Below, piece by piece: positions 32,384 to 43,229 of a stretch of 64,000 nucleotides of DNA (position 1 is its first letter; every line of letters begins with the position of its first letter). A program made the position numbers and the translations under genes. Where the stretch lies: NCBI RefSeq assembly GCF_014705655.1, contig NZ_JACXIY010000043.1, forward strand, positions 1 through 64,000, in the 5' to 3' direction. The notes beneath the pieces were generated by a model. The model was given only the letters and a program-made list of their open reading frames with translations, ran no database searches and was not told the origin of the DNA. Source of the DNA: Paenibacillus arenilitoris (lineage in GTDB: Bacteria > Bacillota > Bacilli > Paenibacillales > Paenibacillaceae).

Positions 32384-34459
32384 ATGTCAAGAGAGTTCTC
32401 CTTGCAAAATACGCGTAACATCGGGATTATGGCGCATATTGACGCTGGTAAAACAACGACTACTGAACGGATCTTGTTCTATACGGGCCGTACCCACAAA
32501 ATCGGCGAGGTGCACGAAGGCGCTGCGACGATGGACTGGATGGAACAGGAACAAGAGCGCGGCATCACGATTACGTCTGCCGCGACGACCGCTCAATGGA
32601 AGGGCAACCGCATCAATATTATCGACACCCCGGGCCACGTTGACTTCACGGTAGAAGTTGAACGTTCCCTGCGCGTATTGGATGGGGCAGTTGGCGTTTT
32701 CAGTGCTAAAGAAGGCGTTGAGCCGCAATCCGAGACGGTATGGCGTCAGGCCGACCGTTACGGCGTACCTCGTATCGCTTACATCAACAAAATGGACATT
32801 ATTGGCGCGGACTTCCTAAATGTCGTAAAAGACATGCGCGAGCGTCTCCAAGCCAATGCGGTTGCGATTCAAATTCCAATCGGCGCCGAGGCTGATTTCC
32901 AAGGCGTAATCGACATCGTTGAGCGTGTAGCGTACGTGTACAAAGACGATCTCGGAAGAGATCCCGAGAAAGTCGAAATTCCTGCGGAATACGCAGATCA
33001 AGTGGAAGAGCTCCGCATGGAGCTGGTCGAGAAAGTGGCAGAGCTTGATGAAGAGCTGACGATGAAGTATCTGGAAGGTGAAGAACTCACTGTTCCGGAG
33101 ATCAAAGCGGCACTCCGCAAAGGCGTTTGCGAAGTTAAAATCTTCCCTGTAATCGCCGGTTCCTCGTACCGCAACAAAGGCGTTCAAATGATGCTTGACG
33201 CGGTAGTCGACTACCTTCCTTCCCCGCTTGACGTACCGGCTATCAAAGGTACGCTTGAAGACGGAGAAGAAGGCGTACGTCCATCTTCCGACTCGGAGCC
33301 GTTTGCGGCTTTGGCGTTCAAAATCATGACTGACCCTTATGTCGGTAAACTGACGTTCTTCCGCGTATACTCCGGTATCCTTAAGTCCGGCTCGTATGTC
33401 CTTAACGCAACGAAGGGCAAGCGCGAGCGTATCGGACGGATTCTTCAGATGCACGCGAACAGCCGTCAAGAGATTTCGGAAGTTTATTCCGGCGATATTG
33501 CTGCTGCGGTTGGTCTTAAAGATACAATCACAGGCGACACGCTTTGCGACGAGAAGCATGTTATCGTGCTCGAGTCCATGAACTTCCCTGATCCGGTTAT
33601 CTCGGTCGCGATCGAACCAAAAACGAAAGCGGACCAAGACAAGCTCGGCATCGCGATCTCCAAGCTTGCTGAGGAAGATCCTACCTTCCGTGCACACACG
33701 GACGAAGAAACGAATCAAACGATCATTTCCGGTATGGGTGAGCTTCACCTGGAAATTCTCGTTGACCGTATGCTTCGCGAGTTCAAAGTCGAGACGAATG
33801 TCGGTAAACCGCAAGTTGCTTACCGCGAAACGTTCCGTCAAGCGGCGAAGGTCGAAGGTAAGTTCGTTCGTCAGTCCGGCGGTAAAGGTCAGTTCGGTCA
33901 TTGTTGGGTTGAGTTCGAACCGCAAGAGGCAGGTCAAGGCTTCACATTCGAAAGCAAAATTGTCGGTGGCGCAATTCCGCGCGAGTTCATAGCTCCTATC
34001 CAAGCGGGTATTGAAGAGTCGATGAAGAACGGCGTACTCGCCGGCTTCCCGCTCGTCGACATCAAGGCAACCGTTGTTGACGGATCGTACCATGACGTTG
34101 ACTCCTCGGAGATGGCGTTTAAGATTGCCGGTTCCCTGGCGCTTAAAGCAGCCAAAGACAAGTGTAAGCCTGTCTTGCTCGAGCCGATCATGAAAGTCGA
34201 AGTTACCGTTCCCGAAGAGTACATGGGCGACGTTATGGGCATGCTGAACTCCCGTCGGGGTCGTATCGAAGGTATGGATACTCGCGCCGGTGCGCAAATT
34301 ATCCGTGCTAAGGTACCTCTCTCCGAGATGTTCGGTTACTCCACGACTCTCCGTTCCGGTACGCAAGGACGCGGCGTATTCTCGATGGAGCTTTCTCATT
34401 ACGAAGAAGTTCCTAAATCGATCGCCGACGAGATCATCGCTAAGCACAAAGGCGAATAA
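32384..34459 (+). CDS. fusA: Elongation factor G
   Basis: GTPase that drives ribosomal translocation. 691 residues, five-domain EF-G. G1 motif AHIDAGKT (17-24), switch [11 protein letters not shown], and NKMD for guanine recognition. Domain IV contains [11 protein letters not shown]. The ATG follows GGGAG. Long reading frames on the opposite strand are codon-bias shadows. Confidence 0.98.
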   Translation: MSREFSLQNTRNIGIMAHIDAGKTTTTERILFYTGRTHKIGEVHEGAATMDWMEQEQERGITITSAATTAQWKGNRINIIDTPGHVDFTVEVERSLRVLDGAVGVFSAKEGVEPQSETVWRQADRYGVPRIAYINKMDIIGADFLNVVKDMRERLQANAVAIQIPIGAEADFQGVIDIVERVAYVYKDDLGRDPEKVEIPAEYADQVEELRMELVEKVAELDEELTMKYLEGEELTVPEIKAALRKGVCEVKIFPVIAGSSYRNKGVQMMLDAVVDYLPSPLDVPAIKGTLEDGEEGVRPSSDSEPFAALAFKIMTDPYVGKLTFFRVYSGILKSGSYVLNATKGKRERIGRILQMHANSRQEISEVYSGDIAAAVGLKDTITGDTLCDEKHVIVLESMNFPDPVISVAIEPKTKADQDKLGIAISKLAEEDPTFRAHTDEETNQTIISGMGELHLEILVDRMLREFKVETNVGKPQVAYRETFRQAAKVEGKFVRQSGGKGQFGHCWVEFEPQEAGQGFTFESKIVGGAIPREFIAPIQAGIEESMKNGVLAGFPLVDIKATVVDGSYHDVDSSEMAFKIAGSLALKAAKDKCKPVLLEPIMKVEVTVPEEYMGDVMGMLNSRRGRIEGMDTRAGAQIIRAKVPLSEMFGYSTTLRSGTQGRGVFSMELSHYEEVPKSIADEIIAKHKGE

Positions 34460-34569
34460 TCGCCGCTGCGCTAGAAAAAAAAGTTTTTTGGCCGTCATCA
34501 GGTTTGCTTGCACACTAGGTGCCGGCCTACACATAAAAAATTAATGGTATACGAGGAGGATTAAGTTCA

Positions 34570-35760
34570 ATGGCTAAGGCTAAATTTGAACGTACTAAAC
34601 CGCACGTTAACATTGGTACTATCGGTCACGTCGACCACGGTAAAACAACTTTGACTGCTGCGATCACGACTGTACTTTCCAAAAAATACGGCGGTGCTGC
34701 AGTAGCATTCGACCAAATCGATAAAGCTCCGGAAGAGCGCGAGCGCGGTATCACGATCTCGACAGCTCACGTTGAGTATGAGACGCCTAACCGTCACTAC
34801 GCTCACGTTGACTGCCCGGGTCACGCCGACTACGTTAAAAACATGATCACCGGCGCTGCTCAAATGGACGGAGCGATCTTGGTCGTATCCGCTTCCGACG
34901 GCCCAATGCCGCAAACGCGCGAGCACATCCTGCTCTCCCGTCAGGTAGGCGTTCCTTACATCGTCGTATTCCTGAACAAATGCGACATGGTTGAAGACGA
35001 AGAGCTTCTTGAGCTTGTTGAAATGGAAGTTCGCGATCTTCTTTCCGAGTACGAGTTCCCAGGCGACGACACGCCAATCATCCGCGGCGCAGCGCGCGAA
35101 GCGCTTGCTAACCCAGATGGTCCTTGGGCTGACAAAATCGTTGAGCTGTTCGAGCAAATCGACACGTACATCCCAACTCCTGAGCGCGACACGGCTAAGC
35201 CTTTCCTTATGCCTGTCGAGGACGTATTCACGATCACTGGCCGCGGTACGGTTGCAACTGGTCGCGTAGAGCGCGGTGTTATCAAAGTTGGCGATGAAGT
35301 TGAAATCATCGGCCTTCAAGAAGAAACTCGCAAATCGGTCGTTACGGGCGTTGAAATGTTCCGTAAATTGCTTGACTCCGCTCAAGCAGGCGACAACGTT
35401 GGCGCATTGCTTCGCGGCGTAGACCGTAAAGACATCGAGCGCGGCCAAGTTTTGGCTAAACCGGGTTCGGTTAAGCCGCACACGAACTTCACGGCTCAAA
35501 TCTACGTTCTGACGAAAGAAGAGGGTGGCCGTCACAAGCCTTTCTTCACGGGCTACCGTCCACAGTTCTACTTCCGTACTACTGACGTTACGGGTATCAT
35601 CAACCTGCCGGAAGGTACTGAAATGGTTATGCCTGGTGACAACATCACGGTTACGGTTGAGCTGATTGCTCCAATCGCGGTTGAAGAAGGAACTCGCTTC
35701 TCCATCCGTGAAGGCGGCCGTACGGTAGGCGCTGGCGCCGTAGCAACGATCCAAAAATAA
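34570..35760 (+). CDS. tuf: Elongation factor Tu
   Basis: GTPase delivering aminoacyl-tRNA to the ribosome. 396 residues. G1 GHVDHGKT (19-26), [18 protein letters not shown] and NKCDMV are all intact. The strongly biased codons fit its very high expression. GAGGAGG lies before the ATG. The 110-bp gap behind fusA has an A/T-rich hairpin but no clear terminator; a weak internal promoter cannot be excluded. Confidence 0.98.
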   Translation: MAKAKFERTKPHVNIGTIGHVDHGKTTLTAAITTVLSKKYGGAAVAFDQIDKAPEERERGITISTAHVEYETPNRHYAHVDCPGHADYVKNMITGAAQMDGAILVVSASDGPMPQTREHILLSRQVGVPYIVVFLNKCDMVEDEELLELVEMEVRDLLSEYEFPGDDTPIIRGAAREALANPDGPWADKIVELFEQIDTYIPTPERDTAKPFLMPVEDVFTITGRGTVATGRVERGVIKVGDEVEIIGLQEETRKSVVTGVEMFRKLLDSAQAGDNVGALLRGVDRKDIERGQVLAKPGSVKPHTNFTAQIYVLTKEEGGRHKPFFTGYRPQFYFRTTDVTGIINLPEGTEMVMPGDNITVTVELIAPIAVEEGTRFSIREGGRTVGAGAVATIQK

Positions 35761-35789
35761 TGCCGTGCGGCAATAGCCGCATGCATGAG

Positions 35790-35823
35790 GAAACCCCCAC
35801 TTCGGTGGGGGTTTCTTTGTTTT
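35790..35823 (+). terminator. Terminator behind tuf
   Basis: GAAACCCCCAC-TTCG-GTGGGGGTTTC is an 11-bp perfect stem with a tetraloop, followed by TTTGTTTT. It ends the str operon. Confidence 0.93.
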
Positions 35824-35842
35824 CGCGCGGGCCGGGAACTTA

Positions 35843-35976
35843 CTTATATTAACATATAAGTTTACATTGACGAGCCTACCAACCAACATTTAAGATAAAT
35901 CTTATACATTATAAAAGTCGTTTTATCGCTACAGAAGCAAAATAATCGCGATTACTCTTAAACTTTAGTGACTAAA
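35843..35976 (+). promoter_or_regulatory. Candidate promoter and dyads before the ABC importer operon
   Basis: TTGACG (35867-35872) and TAAGAT (35891-35896, 18-bp spacer) are a plausible promoter. Around it lie three dyads: CTTATAT-TAAC-ATATAAG (35843-35860), TAATCGCGATTA (35943-35954) and TTTAGT-G-ACTAAA (35964-35976). One or more may be operators. No T-box or other known riboswitch motif was seen. Confidence 0.45.
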
Positions 35977-36048
35977 AGCGATAAAGCTTTGATGCGCATG
36001 CGATGGAGTGTGAAAAAGAAATCAAATCGAATTTGGAGGGTTAACCGG

Positions 36049-37095
36049 ATGAAAAAAAGATTTTGGCTTGGACTGGCACTGGCATCCTTGATGACCGTTA
36101 CGGCGGCATGCGGGGGTAACGGAGGCAAAGCGGCAACGGGCAACGAGGAGCAGGGCGCGAGCAACGCGCCTGTAGAAGAGGAAAAAACGTACACGATCGC
36201 GATTTCCCAAATCGTTGAGCATCCATCGCTGGACGCGACGCGCGAGGGCTTCCTTGCGGCGCTGAAGGACGCGGGCTTCGAAGAAGGCAAAAACCTGACG
36301 GTTGACTACAACAATGCGCAAGGTGAAGCGGCGAACGTGCAAACGATCGCACAGAACATTGCATCCTCCGACGCAGACCTGGCATTCGGAATTGCTACGC
36401 CTACGACGCAAAGCTTGGTAGACGAAGTGAAAGACAAGCCGGTTCTATTCGCGGCCGTTACCGATCCGGTAGACGCTGGCATTGTACCTCAGCTTGAAGC
36501 GCCGGGCGGTAACGTAACGGGAGCGGCGGATACGAACCCGGATGCGGTCGTGCAAACGATGGATTTCATTGCGAAAGAGTTCCCTGACGTGAAGAAGATT
36601 GGTCTCGTTATTAATGAAGGAGAAGCGAATACGGTTGTCATGAGCGGCATTGCCGAAGAAGCGCTGGCCAAACATAACATCGAGTTGGTCAAGGCGCCAG
36701 TCGCGAACAGCTCCGACATTCAAACGGCTGCCCAATCGCTCGTAGGCCGCGTTGATGCGATCTACATTACGCTCGACAACATGGTCGTCGGCGGCGTGGA
36801 CAGCATTATCGAAGTTGCGAACGAGAATGACATTCCTTTCTTCTCGGCGGATCGCGATAGCGTAGAGAAAGGCGCCTTCGCTACGGTAGGCTTCAAGTAT
36901 TACGATCATGGCTACGAGGCGGGTCAAATGGCCGTCGAAATTTTGAACGGCAAAAACCCTGGCGAAATGGATGTAACGGTTCCGCAGAAGCTCGACTTCA
37001 TTTTCAACCTGAAAGCCGCTGTTGAACAGGGCATTACGGTCACCGACGCGATGAAGGCATACGTGAAGGATCCGGAAAACAACATTATTGAATAA
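36049..37095 (+). CDS. ABC transporter substrate-binding lipoprotein
   Basis: 348-residue solute receptor anchored outside the membrane. A signal peptide ends in the lipobox TAAC, so C21 would be lipidated. The mature part matches the ABC_sub_bind family (PF04392; TrpX/YtfQ-like annotations), with TPTTQSLVDEVKDKPVLFAAVTDP and the periplasmic-binding two-lobe pattern. Many relatives are annotated as tryptophan or amino acid receptors, but the ligand here is not shown by sequence. ATG 36049 follows TTTGGAGGG. It is first in a three-gene operon with its permease and ATPase. Confidence 0.92.
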   Translation: MKKRFWLGLALASLMTVTAACGGNGGKAATGNEEQGASNAPVEEEKTYTIAISQIVEHPSLDATREGFLAALKDAGFEEGKNLTVDYNNAQGEAANVQTIAQNIASSDADLAFGIATPTTQSLVDEVKDKPVLFAAVTDPVDAGIVPQLEAPGGNVTGAADTNPDAVVQTMDFIAKEFPDVKKIGLVINEGEANTVVMSGIAEEALAKHNIELVKAPVANSSDIQTAAQSLVGRVDAIYITLDNMVVGGVDSIIEVANENDIPFFSADRDSVEKGAFATVGFKYYDHGYEAGQMAVEILNGKNPGEMDVTVPQKLDFIFNLKAAVEQGITVTDAMKAYVKDPENNIIE

Positions 37096-37189
37096 CGGCT
37101 TGCTCACAACCGCATATTTAGCTGACAGCTTTGGGGTGATCGGGTAACCTGGTCCACCCCATTGCTATTCATGAAGGAGGATTTGTTTG

Positions 37190-38101
37190 ATGCTTGCATC
37201 GATGCAAGGAGCCGTCGAATCCGGATTGCTGTATGCGCTCATGGCGCTCGGTGTCTATATTACGTTCCGGATTTTGGATTTTCCGGACTTGACGGTGGAC
37301 GGAAGCTTTACGACGGGAGCGGCGATCGCGACGGTCATGACGATTAATGGCACGCAGCCATGGCTTGCAGTCATTTGCGCATTTCTGGGCGGCGCGGCTG
37401 CAGGGTTATGTACGGGACTGCTTCACACGAAGGGGAAAGTGAACGGTCTGCTATCGGGTATTATTATGATGATTGCTCTCTATTCCATCAATTTGCGGAT
37501 CATGGGGAAACCGAACTTGTCCTTGCGAAATCAAATGAACGCGTTCGATCAAATCCCGGTCATTGCGATCGCGATCGTTTTGGCTATTGCCGTAAAAATA
37601 TTGCTGGATTTATTTTTCAAGACCGATATTGGCTTAAGCTTGCGTGCTACGGGCGATAATAGCCGCATGATCCGCAGCTTCGGGGCCAATACGGACGTTA
37701 CGAAGATTGTAGGAGTCGCATTGTCCAATGCTCTTGTCGCTTGCTCCGGCGCGCTAATTGCGCATCATCAGAAATTCGCCGATAACAGCATGGGGATAGG
37801 GATGATCGTTATTGGCCTCGCTTCGGTTATTATCGGAGAAGCGATTTTCGGGGCGAAGTCGATATTCAGGGCGACGCTTGCCGTTATTCTCGGCGCGATT
37901 ATTTATCGCGTCATCTATGCGCTTGCGCTGCGAGTACCGGGCATGGAAGCGCAGGACATGAAGCTGATTACGGCCATCATTATTACGTGCGCGCTTGTCG
38001 TGCCGACTGTGCGGCGGGCGATTAATCTGAAGACGACGGCAAGGAAACGAACGGCGGAAGTGCTTGCTGGCGTTCGCCAAACAGGCGGAGGTGAACGATA
38101 A
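37190..38101 (+). CDS. ABC transporter permease, branched-chain amino acid type
   Basis: Single integral membrane permease of about 303 residues with around eight hydrophobic segments, of the BPD_transp_2 (PF02653) family. DFPDLTVDGSFTTGAA near the N-terminus and SLRATGDNSRMIRSFGAN, probably the ATPase-contacting loop, are typical of the uncharacterised TrpY-like group. AAGGAGG precedes ATG 37190 (TTG 37187 also possible). The stop overlaps the next gene's ATG by one base. It probably works as a homodimer. Confidence 0.92.
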   Translation: MLASMQGAVESGLLYALMALGVYITFRILDFPDLTVDGSFTTGAAIATVMTINGTQPWLAVICAFLGGAAAGLCTGLLHTKGKVNGLLSGIIMMIALYSINLRIMGKPNLSLRNQMNAFDQIPVIAIAIVLAIAVKILLDLFFKTDIGLSLRATGDNSRMIRSFGANTDVTKIVGVALSNALVACSGALIAHHQKFADNSMGIGMIVIGLASVIIGEAIFGAKSIFRATLAVILGAIIYRVIYALALRVPGMEAQDMKLITAIIITCALVVPTVRRAINLKTTARKRTAEVLAGVRQTGGGER

Positions 38102-38895
38102 TGCTTAAGATCGACGGCGTGTCCAAATTGTTTAACCCGGGAACGGTGGACGAGAAGATCGCGCTCATGAACGCGAACCTTCATCTGAAGCCGGGTGATT
38201 TCGTTACCGTTATCGGAAGCAACGGTGCCGGCAAGTCGACGCTTATGAATATTATTTCTGGGGTTATGAAATCCGATGCCGGCAAGATTTTCATCGAAGG
38301 CCAGGATGTAAGCGAGCTGACCGAATACAAGCGCAGCAAGTGGATCGGACGCGTGTTTCAGGATCCGATGGCCGGAACTGCGCCGCGCATGACGATACAG
38401 GAGAACATGGCGATGGCGTATACAAGGGGCAAGGGGCGCGGTTTTTCCTTTGGCGTGACGCGTGCCAAGCGGGAGCTATTTAAGAATGAACTGCACCGAC
38501 TGGGAATCGGACTCGAGAACCGGCTGAACGCAAAGGTTGGTTTGCTGTCCGGCGGGGAGAGGCAGGCGCTCAGCCTGTTGATGGCTACGTTCACGAGGCC
38601 GCAAATCCTTCTGCTTGACGAGCATACGGCAGCGCTTGATCCAGCGCGTGCTGAACTCATCACGACGATTACGGAAAGCATCGTCCGCGAGATGAAGTTG
38701 ACGACGCTCATGGTCACGCACAACATGGAGCAGGCGATCCGGCTAGGCAACCGTCTCATTATGATGGACAAGGGCCGAATTATTTTGGATATTCCCGAGT
38801 CGCGCAAAAAGGATCTGACCGTCGAGCAGCTGCTAGGCGAGTTCGAACGGATCAGCGGCAGTAAGCTGGCGGACGACCGCATCGTGCTGGGGTAA
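38101..38895 (+). CDS. ABC transporter ATP-binding protein
   Basis: 264-residue ATPase that powers the importer. Walker A GSNGAGKST, signature LSGGERQ (last residue of the usual form kept), Walker B ILLLDEHTAALDP, and the switch histidine in MVTHNMEQA are intact. The start overlaps the permease stop (TAATG), with GGAGGTG upstream. No terminator with a T-run is visible behind it. Confidence 0.95.
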   Translation: MLKIDGVSKLFNPGTVDEKIALMNANLHLKPGDFVTVIGSNGAGKSTLMNIISGVMKSDAGKIFIEGQDVSELTEYKRSKWIGRVFQDPMAGTAPRMTIQENMAMAYTRGKGRGFSFGVTRAKRELFKNELHRLGIGLENRLNAKVGLLSGGERQALSLLMATFTRPQILLLDEHTAALDPARAELITTITESIVREMKLTTLMVTHNMEQAIRLGNRLIMMDKGRIILDIPESRKKDLTVEQLLGEFERISGSKLADDRIVLG

Positions 38896-38997
38896 TGTTT
38901 GCCAACGGAGCCCCACTTCGAGGAAGGCGGGCGCTTGCGCCTGCTTTGAAGCCCTTGTAACCGCGCAGCGGCTAATAGGATCGGTGCGCGGGTTGAT

Positions 38998-39189
38998 TTT
39001 CAAACCTTAGTATCAATTTCTGAAACTTAATGTCTGTCAAACAGCGTACGTAGCCGTTTAGTTTCAAAGTTCGAAATTAAACCGCATCATATAGCCAAAG
39101 AAAACTTATCATTGGTTTATTAATTTCAAAACTTGAAATTATCGATCGGAAGAGTATCCGCTCGCAGCGATTAATTTCAATTATTGAAA
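38998..39189. repeat. Repeated TTTCAA-N3-TTGAAA dyads in a gene-free gap
   Basis: The gap 38896-39254 has no gene. It carries a recurring dyad: TTTCAA-AAC-TTGAAA (39124-39138, extended to AATTTCAA/TTGAAATT), TTTCAA-TTA-TTGAAA (39175-39189), TTTCAA-AGT-TCGAAA (39062-39076, one mismatch), and a lone half-site TTTCAA at 38998-39003. A shortened form, TTTC-TGAAA, is at 39017-39025. Spacing between copies is 51-64 bp. It lies between convergent genes, so ordinary promoter control is unlikely. Binding protein unknown. Confidence 0.6.
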
Positions 39190-39254
39190 CTAGATAGCCG
39201 GCTCAAACTGAATGAAGTGACTAATGTGCGAAATTTAACCAACTGTTCGGTTTT

Positions 39255-39824
39255 TTAACCCCATAAACGTTCAACGTGATCAAGCCGGTTGCCGTCGAAG
39301 GCGAGTTTATAAATGTCCGGCTTCGACGTTTGATGCCAGAAGTCGAAGCCGTACCGGTCATCATAATGATTCATGATGATCGTCATGATATTGCCGTGCG
39401 TGCCGATAACGATATTGTGTCCCCGGTAATTCTCGAGGAGCTTCTCGATCACCGGCACTGCCCTGTTTCGGGCTTGCCGCGTCGTTTCGCCGCCTTCCAG
39501 CGCGTAATCCTTGTCGTCGAAGGAAATCCGGATTGCTGCCAGCAACTCTTCCCACGGCGCTTTGTAATCCAAGCCTTTGATCGGACGTTCGACGAGCTCT
39601 TCGTATTCTTCGATATCCAAAGATTTCGCCTCCGCCAGGAATTGAATCGTCTGCTTCGCCCTGGCGTAAGGACTAGAAGCCGTGTAATGAACGTCTACGC
39701 CCTTCAATCTTTCGGCTACCTGCCTAGCAGCGGCGAACCCTTCTTCCGATAGCCCGCGTATTCTCTCCTGGCCATGCTCAAACGGCGACTCCGCATGCCT
39801 GACCAGGTAAATATTCGTCTTCAT
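39255..39824 (-). CDS. Histidine phosphatase family protein (phosphoglycerate-mutase-like)
   Basis: 189-residue member of the branch-1 histidine phosphatases. LVRHAES gives the catalytic H10 in the RHG-type motif. LSEEGFAAARQVAERL, SSPYARAKQT and the later IGTHGNIM (second catalytic His) complete the site. The substrate cannot be assigned; many relatives are broad phosphatases rather than mutases. ATG 39824 is preferred, with GAGGT on the reverse strand about 8 bases before it. The frame stays open further upstream (see findings). Confidence 0.85.
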   Translation of the reverse strand: MKTNIYLVRHAESPFEHGQERIRGLSEEGFAAARQVAERLKGVDVHYTASSPYARAKQTIQFLAEAKSLDIEEYEELVERPIKGLDYKAPWEELLAAIRISFDDKDYALEGGETTRQARNRAVPVIEKLLENYRGHNIVIGTHGNIMTIIMNHYDDRYGFDFWHQTSKPDIYKLAFDGNRLDHVERLWG

Positions 39825-40235
39825 TCTGCCTAACCTCACTTTCGTCTCTGCTCGAACGCCATACAATTCGACAAACGTAGCATCATTTCCTTTAATTAGT
39901 AGATCGTCGTATTGGATGTATTTGGCGTCGATTTTTTTCACCGATTTTAAACGTACGAAAGAAAGGACATAATGGGCGTTATAGCGGTACGGAACAATGA
40001 GCGGGAAGCTGCAGCGTATTTCCTCATTATAAATGCTGCGGTGGAGCGAGTAACCGCAGATATTATTTTTTCTCCTTGCGCGTTTTGTTGGAAGGATGGA
40101 AGTTGAGAGTAGAGTGAAGCAGAGCTTTGATCGAGTCTGAGAGTTTACGTGCTGCTTTTGAAACCGTGATTTATGCGGAGCGCAGCGATAGAACGTTCAA
40201 CGGGAATCTTGCAAAAAGAATGCGCAATATTCTTG
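39825..40235. other. Gene-free gap before the S10 operon
   Basis: About 410 bases between the 5' end of the minus-strand phosphatase and the S10 promoter. I see no RNA gene, repeat or clear promoter for the phosphatase. The minus-strand frame of the phosphatase stays open back to a TGA near 40197, but has no supported start other than GTG 39941. Confidence 0.5.
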
Positions 40236-40264
40236 TTGCATTTGCCTACTTATTTCGGTATAAT
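40236..40264 (+). promoter_or_regulatory. Promoter of the S10 operon
   Basis: TTGCAT (40236-40241), 17-bp spacer, perfect TATAAT (40259-40264). It lies about 135 bp before rpsJ and should drive the long ribosomal protein run. Confidence 0.88.
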
Positions 40265-40292
40265 ATTGACTGTTGGTCTGACGTTGCGATGA

Positions 40293-40709
<417 letters not shown>

Positions 40710-40750
40710 GATCAGCATACGTGATTATAGAAAGGGAATGAGGTGTCAAC

Positions 40751-41374
40751 ATGAAAGGTATCTTAGGGAAAAAACTTGGTATGACTCAAGTGTTCACCGC
40801 AGACGGTAACGTCGTTCCGGTAACGGTTATCGAAGCAGGTCCTTGCGTAGTACTTCAGAAGAAAGACCAAGAGAACGATGGCTACGAAGCCGTTCAACTC
40901 GGTTTCTCCGATAAGAAAGAGAAAAGATCGATCAAGCCAGAGATCGGCCACGCAAAAAAAGCTGGGGCGACTCCTAAGCGCTACGTTCGTGAAATTCGCG
41001 GCATTAATATGGCTGATTATGAAGTTGGCCAACAAGTGAAGGCTGATCTATTCGCAGCCGGCGAATTCGTTGACGTAACGGGTATTTCGAAAGGTAAAGG
41101 CTTTGCCGGCGTTATCAAGCGTTGGGGACAAAGCACGGGCCCTATGTCCCACGGTTCCCGCTACCATCGCGGACCGGGTTCGATGGGTTCCATCCAGGCG
41201 AACCGCGTACCGAAAGGCAAGCACTTGCCAGGACATATGGGTACCGAAACGGTAACCATCCAGAAGCTTGAGGTTATCCGCGTAGACGCAGAACGCAACG
41301 TAATCCTCGTAAAAGGATCGATCCCTGGTCCGAAGAACGGATTCGTTAAAGTAAAACAAACCGTTAAGAACTAA
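40751..41374 (+). CDS. rplC: 50S ribosomal protein L3
   Basis: Binds near the peptidyl transferase centre and starts 50S assembly. 207 residues. [13 protein letters not shown] at the N-terminus and the central [13 protein letters not shown] loop that approaches the active site are intact. AATGAGGTG precedes the ATG. Second gene of the S10 operon. Confidence 0.97.
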   Translation: MKGILGKKLGMTQVFTADGNVVPVTVIEAGPCVVLQKKDQENDGYEAVQLGFSDKKEKRSIKPEIGHAKKAGATPKRYVREIRGINMADYEVGQQVKADLFAAGEFVDVTGISKGKGFAGVIKRWGQSTGPMSHGSRYHRGPGSMGSIQANRVPKGKHLPGHMGTETVTIQKLEVIRVDAERNVILVKGSIPGPKNGFVKVKQTVKN

Positions 41375-41402
41375 TGGCTCTCACAGAAAGGAGGAACAAG
41401 AA

Positions 41403-42026
41403 ATGCCTAAAGTAACAGTATTCAACGTGAGCGGCACTCAAGTTGGCGAAGTGGAATTGGCGGAGTCGGTATTCGGCGTGACGCCTAACACTCACGTTAT
41501 GCACAGTGCAGTCGTTCTTCAGCAAGCTGCTGAACGTCAAGGCACGCACAAAACAAAAGGGCGCTCCGAAGTGCGCGGCGGCGGTCGCAAGCCTTGGAAA
41601 CAAAAAGGCACCGGCCGTGCTCGTCAGGGCAGCATCCGCTCTCCGCAATGGGTTGGCGGCGGTACCGTATTCGGACCGACTCCACGCACGTACGGCTTCA
41701 AGCTTCCTAAGAAAGTTCGCCGTCTTGCGATTAAATCCGCATTGTCTTCGAAAGTGATCGCCAGCGAAATCATCGTTCTTGATCAACTGACTTTCGCGGC
41801 TCCTAAGACGAAAGAATTCGCAACGATTCTGAATAACCTCAAAGTTGACCGCAAGGCGCTCGTCGTAACGGCCAACTATGAGGATAACGTAGCATTATCC
41901 GCTCGTAACATCCCAGGTGTTAAATTCGTCGCGGCTGACGGCATTAATGTTCTGGATGTATTGGTGCATGACAAACTGATCATCACCAAAGAAGCGGTAG
42001 AGAAAGTACAGGAGGTGCTTGCGTAA
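41403..42026 (+). CDS. rplD: 50S ribosomal protein L4
   Basis: Lines the exit tunnel. 207 residues. The long loop [23 protein letters not shown] is split here as [16 protein letters not shown] and QGSIRSP; it reaches the tunnel constriction and is wild type for macrolide-relevant positions as far as can be judged. AAGGAGG precedes the ATG. The stop overlaps the rplW start (TAATG). Confidence 0.97.
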   Translation: MPKVTVFNVSGTQVGEVELAESVFGVTPNTHVMHSAVVLQQAAERQGTHKTKGRSEVRGGGRKPWKQKGTGRARQGSIRSPQWVGGGTVFGPTPRTYGFKLPKKVRRLAIKSALSSKVIASEIIVLDQLTFAAPKTKEFATILNNLKVDRKALVVTANYEDNVALSARNIPGVKFVAADGINVLDVLVHDKLIITKEAVEKVQEVLA

Positions 42027-42319
42027 TGAAAAATCCACGCGATATTATCAAGCGCCCGGTTATTACGGAACGTACGAGCGATTTCATGGCTAACAAACGT
42101 TACGTGTTTGAAGTCGACATTCGTTCGAACAAAACCGAAATCAAGAACGCAATCGAGCAAATTTTCAAAGTAAAAGTAACCGGCGTTAACACGATGCGCG
42201 TAGCGGGTAAACCGAAGCGTTACGGTAAATACAACGGCTACAGACCGGATTGGAAAAAAGCGATCGTTCAATTGAGCGACGACAGCAAAGAACTCGAGTT
42301 CTTTGAAACGTCTGTATAG
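42026..42319 (+). CDS. rplW: 50S ribosomal protein L23
   Basis: Sits at the tunnel exit and docks trigger factor and SRP. 97 residues. [16 protein letters not shown] at the N-terminus and [17 protein letters not shown] in the middle are diagnostic. Its ATG overlaps the rplD stop, indicating coupled translation. Confidence 0.97.
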   Translation: MKNPRDIIKRPVITERTSDFMANKRYVFEVDIRSNKTEIKNAIEQIFKVKVTGVNTMRVAGKPKRYGKYNGYRPDWKKAIVQLSDDSKELEFFETSV

Positions 42320-42336
42320 AAAAGGAGGGAATCGAA

Positions 42337-43167
42337 GTGCCAATCAAAAAGTACAAACCGACATCTCCAGCACGTCGTGCGATGTCCGTATCGACTTTTG
42401 AAGAGATCACGACAAGCACGCCGGAGAAATCGTTGCTTGCTCCGCTTTTCAAAAAAGCTGGACGCAACAACCAAGGTAAAATCACGGTTCGTCACCAAGG
42501 CGGCGGACACAAACGCAAATACCGCATCATCGACTTCAAACGTACGAAGGACGGTATCGTTGGCAACGTGGCTTCGATCGAATACGATCCGAACCGTACG
42601 TCCAACATCGCTTTGATCCACTACGTTGACGGTGAGAAAGCTTACATCATCGCTCCGAAGGGCCTTAAAGTCGGAGATCAAGTCGTATCCGGACCGGATG
42701 CCGACATCAAAATCGGTAACGCGCTGCCGCTGGCGAACATTCCAGTCGGTACGGTTATCCACAACATCGAATTGAAGCCTGGCAAAGGCGGCCAATTGGT
42801 GCGCGCTGCAGGTACGGAAGCTCAGCTTCTTGGTAAAGAAGAAACTTACGTTTCGATTCGTCTCAGCTCCGGCGAAGTTCGCCGCATCCTGAATACTTGC
42901 CGCGCAACGGTAGGTTCCGTCGGCAACGAGGATCACGAGCTCGTGAAAATCGGTAAAGCCGGCCGTTCCCGTTGGCTTGGCAAGCGCCCTGAAGTTCGCG
43001 GCGTCGTCATGAACCCGAACGATCACCCGCACGGCGGTGGCGAAGGCCGCGCTCCGATCGGACGCAAGTCGCCTATGTCCCCATGGGGCAAACCGACGCT
43101 CGGTTACAAAACGCGCAAGAAGAAAAAAGCATCGAGCCAATATATTATTCGTCGTCGCACGAAGTAA
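42337..43167 (+). CDS. rplB: 50S ribosomal protein L2
   Basis: Essential for subunit joining and peptidyl transferase. 276 residues. [19 protein letters not shown] near residue 45 and the C-terminal [14 protein letters not shown], with the conserved histidine, are present. The start is GTG at 42337 behind AAAGGAGGG. Confidence 0.97.
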   Translation: MPIKKYKPTSPARRAMSVSTFEEITTSTPEKSLLAPLFKKAGRNNQGKITVRHQGGGHKRKYRIIDFKRTKDGIVGNVASIEYDPNRTSNIALIHYVDGEKAYIIAPKGLKVGDQVVSGPDADIKIGNALPLANIPVGTVIHNIELKPGKGGQLVRAAGTEAQLLGKEETYVSIRLSSGEVRRILNTCRATVGSVGNEDHELVKIGKAGRSRWLGKRPEVRGVVMNPNDHPHGGGEGRAPIGRKSPMSPWGKPTLGYKTRKKKKASSQYIIRRRTK

Positions 43168-43229
43168 TAACCGCTTGATTCATACCGCGTGATTATCGCA
43201 ATCACGCTCTCGCGAAGGGAGGAACTCGA

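Noticed and set aside
32816-35889. Long antisense frames opposite fusA (572 aa) and tuf (440 aa)
   Set aside because: Shadows caused by strong codon bias in highly expressed genes; composition not protein-like.
35824-36048. Possible tryptophan T-box or other riboswitch before the ABC operon
   Set aside because: No T-box GnTGGnACCGCG motif, no terminator/antiterminator pair and no other riboswitch core found.
38896-39254. parS partition site or CRISPR array in the repeat-bearing gap
   Set aside because: The dyads do not match parS, and the spacing (51-64 bp) with short imperfect repeats does not fit CRISPR repeats; no cas genes.
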